A stretch of DNA of 16,399 bases from Dehalococcoidales bacterium (lineage in GTDB: Bacteria; Chloroflexota; Dehalococcoidia; Dehalococcoidales; RBG-16-60-22): positions 1-16,399 of the forward strand of contig JAGLTT010000003.1 of NCBI GenBank assembly GCA_023135135.1, read 5' to 3'. This document shows, one piece after another, positions 14,722 to 16,399 of the stretch. The notes under the pieces are model-generated. The model ran no database searches and had not been told where the DNA came from. It worked only from the letters and a program-made list of their open reading frames with translations. The translations under genes were made by a program, and so were the position numbers. Position 1 is the first letter of the stretch, and the number at the start of each line of letters is the position of its first letter.

Positions 14722-15519
14722 TTACAGTATCTTGGATTCCCTAAGTTTCAGCGCCAGGTTTGCCGCCGCTTCTTCGGCGCTGTCTCCTTCGGCGAATTCA
14801 CATTTTCCTTCATATACCGGCTGGAACAGCTTCTTCAGCCTGGTGCGCTGGCCGGCGGTGCCCACCTTGGAAGCATCGAGACTGATATCAGCTGGTTTCC
14901 AGATAACCGGCTCTATCTTCTTGGCGGTCATGATTCCCTTAATGGTCGGGTAGCGCGGCTCTCCGATTTCATTGCTTACGGTAATTACCGCAGGAATGGG
15001 TACTTCGATAACATCGTAGCCATCGGAAGTTACCCTCTCAATCCTGGCTGAACCATCGGTGACATCGATTTTACGCGCTATCGTCACGCACGGCAGTCCC
15101 AGTATCTCGGCGATGCCGGGCCCGGTCTGGCCGGCGTTGGTATCCGAGGCTTCGCGCCCGCACAGGATAAGGTCGTATTCCCCGATTTTCTGGATGGCTG
15201 CAGCCAGAGCGGTAGCCGTCGACCAGCTGTCGCCGCGGACATAGGCTTCATCATCCAGCAGGATAAGCTCATCGGCGCCCATTGCCAGCGGTTTCTTCAC
15301 CACTTCTCGCGATAGTTTTACGCCCAGGCTGATTACTGTGATTTTACCGCCTTTAGCCTCTTTAACTTTCAGGGCTGCCTCTACCGCGAACTCCCCGTAA
15401 GGGTCGATTACCGGCGGCACGCCGCGCATTTCGGCTTTGTTGGTGGCGGCATCTATTTTGAAAATGCTTGGAGGGGACTCAGGGTCGATGACCTGTTTGA
15501 CACAAACGACTATATTCAT
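14722..15519 (-). CDS. etfB: Electron transfer flavoprotein beta subunit
   Basis: From the ATG at 15519 the protein has 265 residues. It opens with MNIVVCVKQV, as ETF-beta proteins do. It carries the nucleotide-contact region GREASDTNAGQTGPGIAE at 121-138 and the ETF-beta signature VSNEIGEPRYPTIKGIM at 181-197. Together with EtfA it forms the soluble flavoprotein dimer. A TTG at 15525 in the same frame, with a GAGAG 5 bases ahead, is an alternative start that would add two residues; the ATG fits the family better. The nucleotide region differs from the common GKQAIDGDTGQ form, and sequence alone does not tell whether AMP or a second FAD is bound. It is the first gene of the etfB-etfA pair, 68 bases after prmC ends. 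Confidence 0.93.
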   Translation of the reverse strand: MNIVVCVKQVIDPESPPSIFKIDAATNKAEMRGVPPVIDPYGEFAVEAALKVKEAKGGKITVISLGVKLSREVVKKPLAMGADELILLDDEAYVRGDSWSTATALAAAIQKIGEYDLILCGREASDTNAGQTGPGIAEILGLPCVTIARKIDVTDGSARIERVTSDGYDVIEVPIPAVITVSNEIGEPRYPTIKGIMTAKKIEPVIWKPADISLDASKVGTAGQRTRLKKLFQPVYEGKCEFAEGDSAEEAAANLALKLRESKIL

Positions 15520-15586
15520 CTGCAAAAATGCTCTCTTTCCAGAGATTTATTGAACTTGGTTTTGAAGGAATCAGCTTTAATTTAGC

Positions 15587-15592
15587 ATTATA
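15587..15592 (-). promoter_or_regulatory. Possible -10 box for etfB-etfA overlapping the prmC stop codon
   Basis: TATAAT on the minus strand includes the last bases of the prmC coding sequence and its TAA stop, about 68 bases before the etfB start. No good -35 stands 16-18 bases upstream. A TTGACA at 15603-15608 is only 10 bases away; paired instead with TAAATT (15579-15584) it gives an 18-base spacer. Either way a promoter near here is plausible, but not firmly placed. Confidence 0.35.
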
Positions 15593-16399
15593 TCCGACTC
15601 AATGTCAAACGCAGGCTGACGGCGCGCTCGATACCGGCCAGATCGCACTCGACTTCTATCCGGGAAGACGGGTATGTTTCCTGTATAAGGGCGGTTATGG
15701 CTTCTGCCTGCCCCTGCCCTATCTCCAGAAGGACAAAACCATTGTCGCAGAGTTTATTGCCTGCCTGCCGGCACAGAACTCTTATCCTGTCCAGTCCGTC
15801 TTCTCCACCGTTTAATGCCAGCGATGGTTCGTAACTCAACGACCCGTCATCGGTCAACTCAGCTTCCCTGACATACGGCAGGTTGGCGATTATCAAATCG
15901 ACGGGCTCAGGTAAGGGTTCCAGCATATCGCCCTCCAGAAGGACGATTCTGTCGGCCATGCCGTGTTTCTCGCAGTTATACCGGGCGACTTCCAGCGCCG
16001 GTTTAGAGACATCACTGGCGTAAATGGTCGTTTCCGGGAGATTCATAGCCAGGCTGACAGCGATAGCGCCGCAGCCGGTGCCGATGTCGGCAATCCTGGT
16101 TATGGTATGACTCTTAGCCAGGCGGATAGCTTTCTCAACCAGTAATTCGGTCTCCGGTCGTGGGATAAGAACGTTACAGTCGACCCGGAAGTCGAGGCCG
16201 TAGAACTCGCGGTGTCCGGTGATATAGGCCGATGGCTCGCCTTGGATGCGGCGTTCCAGGAGCTTATTCAGGGCTTCTTCATATGAGGGAGTTAAATTCC
16301 GGTCGAGGTCTGAATAAAGCTGAACGCGGTCTATTCCGAGCACGTGTTTTAATAGGACTTCACTTTCCAGGGAGGCATCGTCGATATTATTGTCCGCCA
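15588..16399 (-). CDS. prmC: PrmC, peptide chain release factor glutamine methyltransferase (N-terminus cut by right edge)
   Basis: The reading frame stays open to base 16399 with no ATG after the edge, so the first codons lie outside the window. A GTG at 16343 is not the start, because upstream codons read DDASLESEVLLKHVLGIDR, which is the usual PrmC N-terminal helical domain. PrmC methylates the Gln of the GGQ motif in release factors RF1 and RF2. Visible marks are the family phrase PSAYITGHREFYGLDFRV, then LIPRPETELLVEKA, SAM motif I IADIGTGCGAIAVSLA, and the substrate-binding motif, which reads NLPYV here instead of the common NPPYV/I. The protein ends with SLRLTLSRI. prfA is often next to prmC and may lie beyond the right edge. 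Its end overlaps a possible promoter of etfB. Confidence 0.92.
   Translation of the reverse strand, partial: ADNNIDDASLESEVLLKHVLGIDRVQLYSDLDRNLTPSYEEALNKLLERRIQGEPSAYITGHREFYGLDFRVDCNVLIPRPETELLVEKAIRLAKSHTITRIADIGTGCGAIAVSLAMNLPETTIYASDVSKPALEVARYNCEKHGMADRIVLLEGDMLEPLPEPVDLIIANLPYVREAELTDDGSLSYEPSLALNGGEDGLDRIRVLCRQAGNKLCDNGFVLLEIGQGQAEAITALIQETYPSSRIEVECDLAGIERAVSLRLTLSRI

Noticed and set aside
15587..15608. TTGACA and TATAAT read together as a strong promoter for etfB
   Set aside because: The spacer is only 10 bases, far too short for sigma-70; the two boxes cannot work as a pair.
16341..16343. GTG as the start codon of prmC
   Set aside because: The upstream codons in the same frame encode the conserved PrmC N-terminal helix, so the gene continues past the window edge.
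1..16399. CRISPR array, tRNA, rRNA or riboswitch
   Set aside because: No regularly spaced repeats and no cloverleaf or riboswitch-like leader were seen by eye in the intergenic gaps, all of which are under 300 bases; a covariance-model scan was not possible here.

Overview
The window reads as an ordinary chromosomal stretch of an anaerobic bacterium. The best guess is a Chloroflexota lineage close to Dehalococcoidia. That guess rests on recognising the protein styles and gene mix: a single-membrane type IV pilus set without PilP or PilQ, an EF-G-like factor, an EtfB/EtfA pair, and a NEW3-type surface protein with an ABC-2 exporter. No marker gene proves it. Base composition looks even throughout. 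There is no IS element, phage gene, CRISPR array, tRNA or rRNA, and no gap between genes reaches 300 bases.

Left block (1-5030, minus strand): a type IV pilus assembly operon read as pilB, pilC, pilO, a PilM-PilN fusion, then pilT cut by the window edge. PilB and PilT are the extension and retraction ATPases and PilC is the platform. PilO and the PilM-PilN fusion form the inner-membrane alignment complex. The fusion has the architecture of type II secretion GspL, and both periplasmic-type domains carry an acidic insert just before their last strand.

Middle block (5285-10542, plus strand): divergent from the pilus operon. It holds a Xer tyrosine recombinase, an unknown small tail-anchored protein, a protein-L-isoaspartate methyltransferase, two tandem nitroreductases, and then an EF-G-like GTPase behind its own promoter. 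A strong hairpin terminator at 10565-10609 separates it from the convergent genes to the right.

Right block (10608-16399, minus strand): a three-gene export unit read as a signal-peptide, membrane-anchored NEW3-like protein, an ABC ATPase and an ABC-2 permease, driven by a near-consensus promoter bracketed by repeats. Upstream lie etfB and etfA, and then prmC, which runs off the right edge. The strongest items for follow-up are the PilM-PilN fusion with its matched acidic inserts, the repeat-bracketed promoter of the exporter unit, and the unknown small protein. Nothing in the window is a clear, wholly new system.
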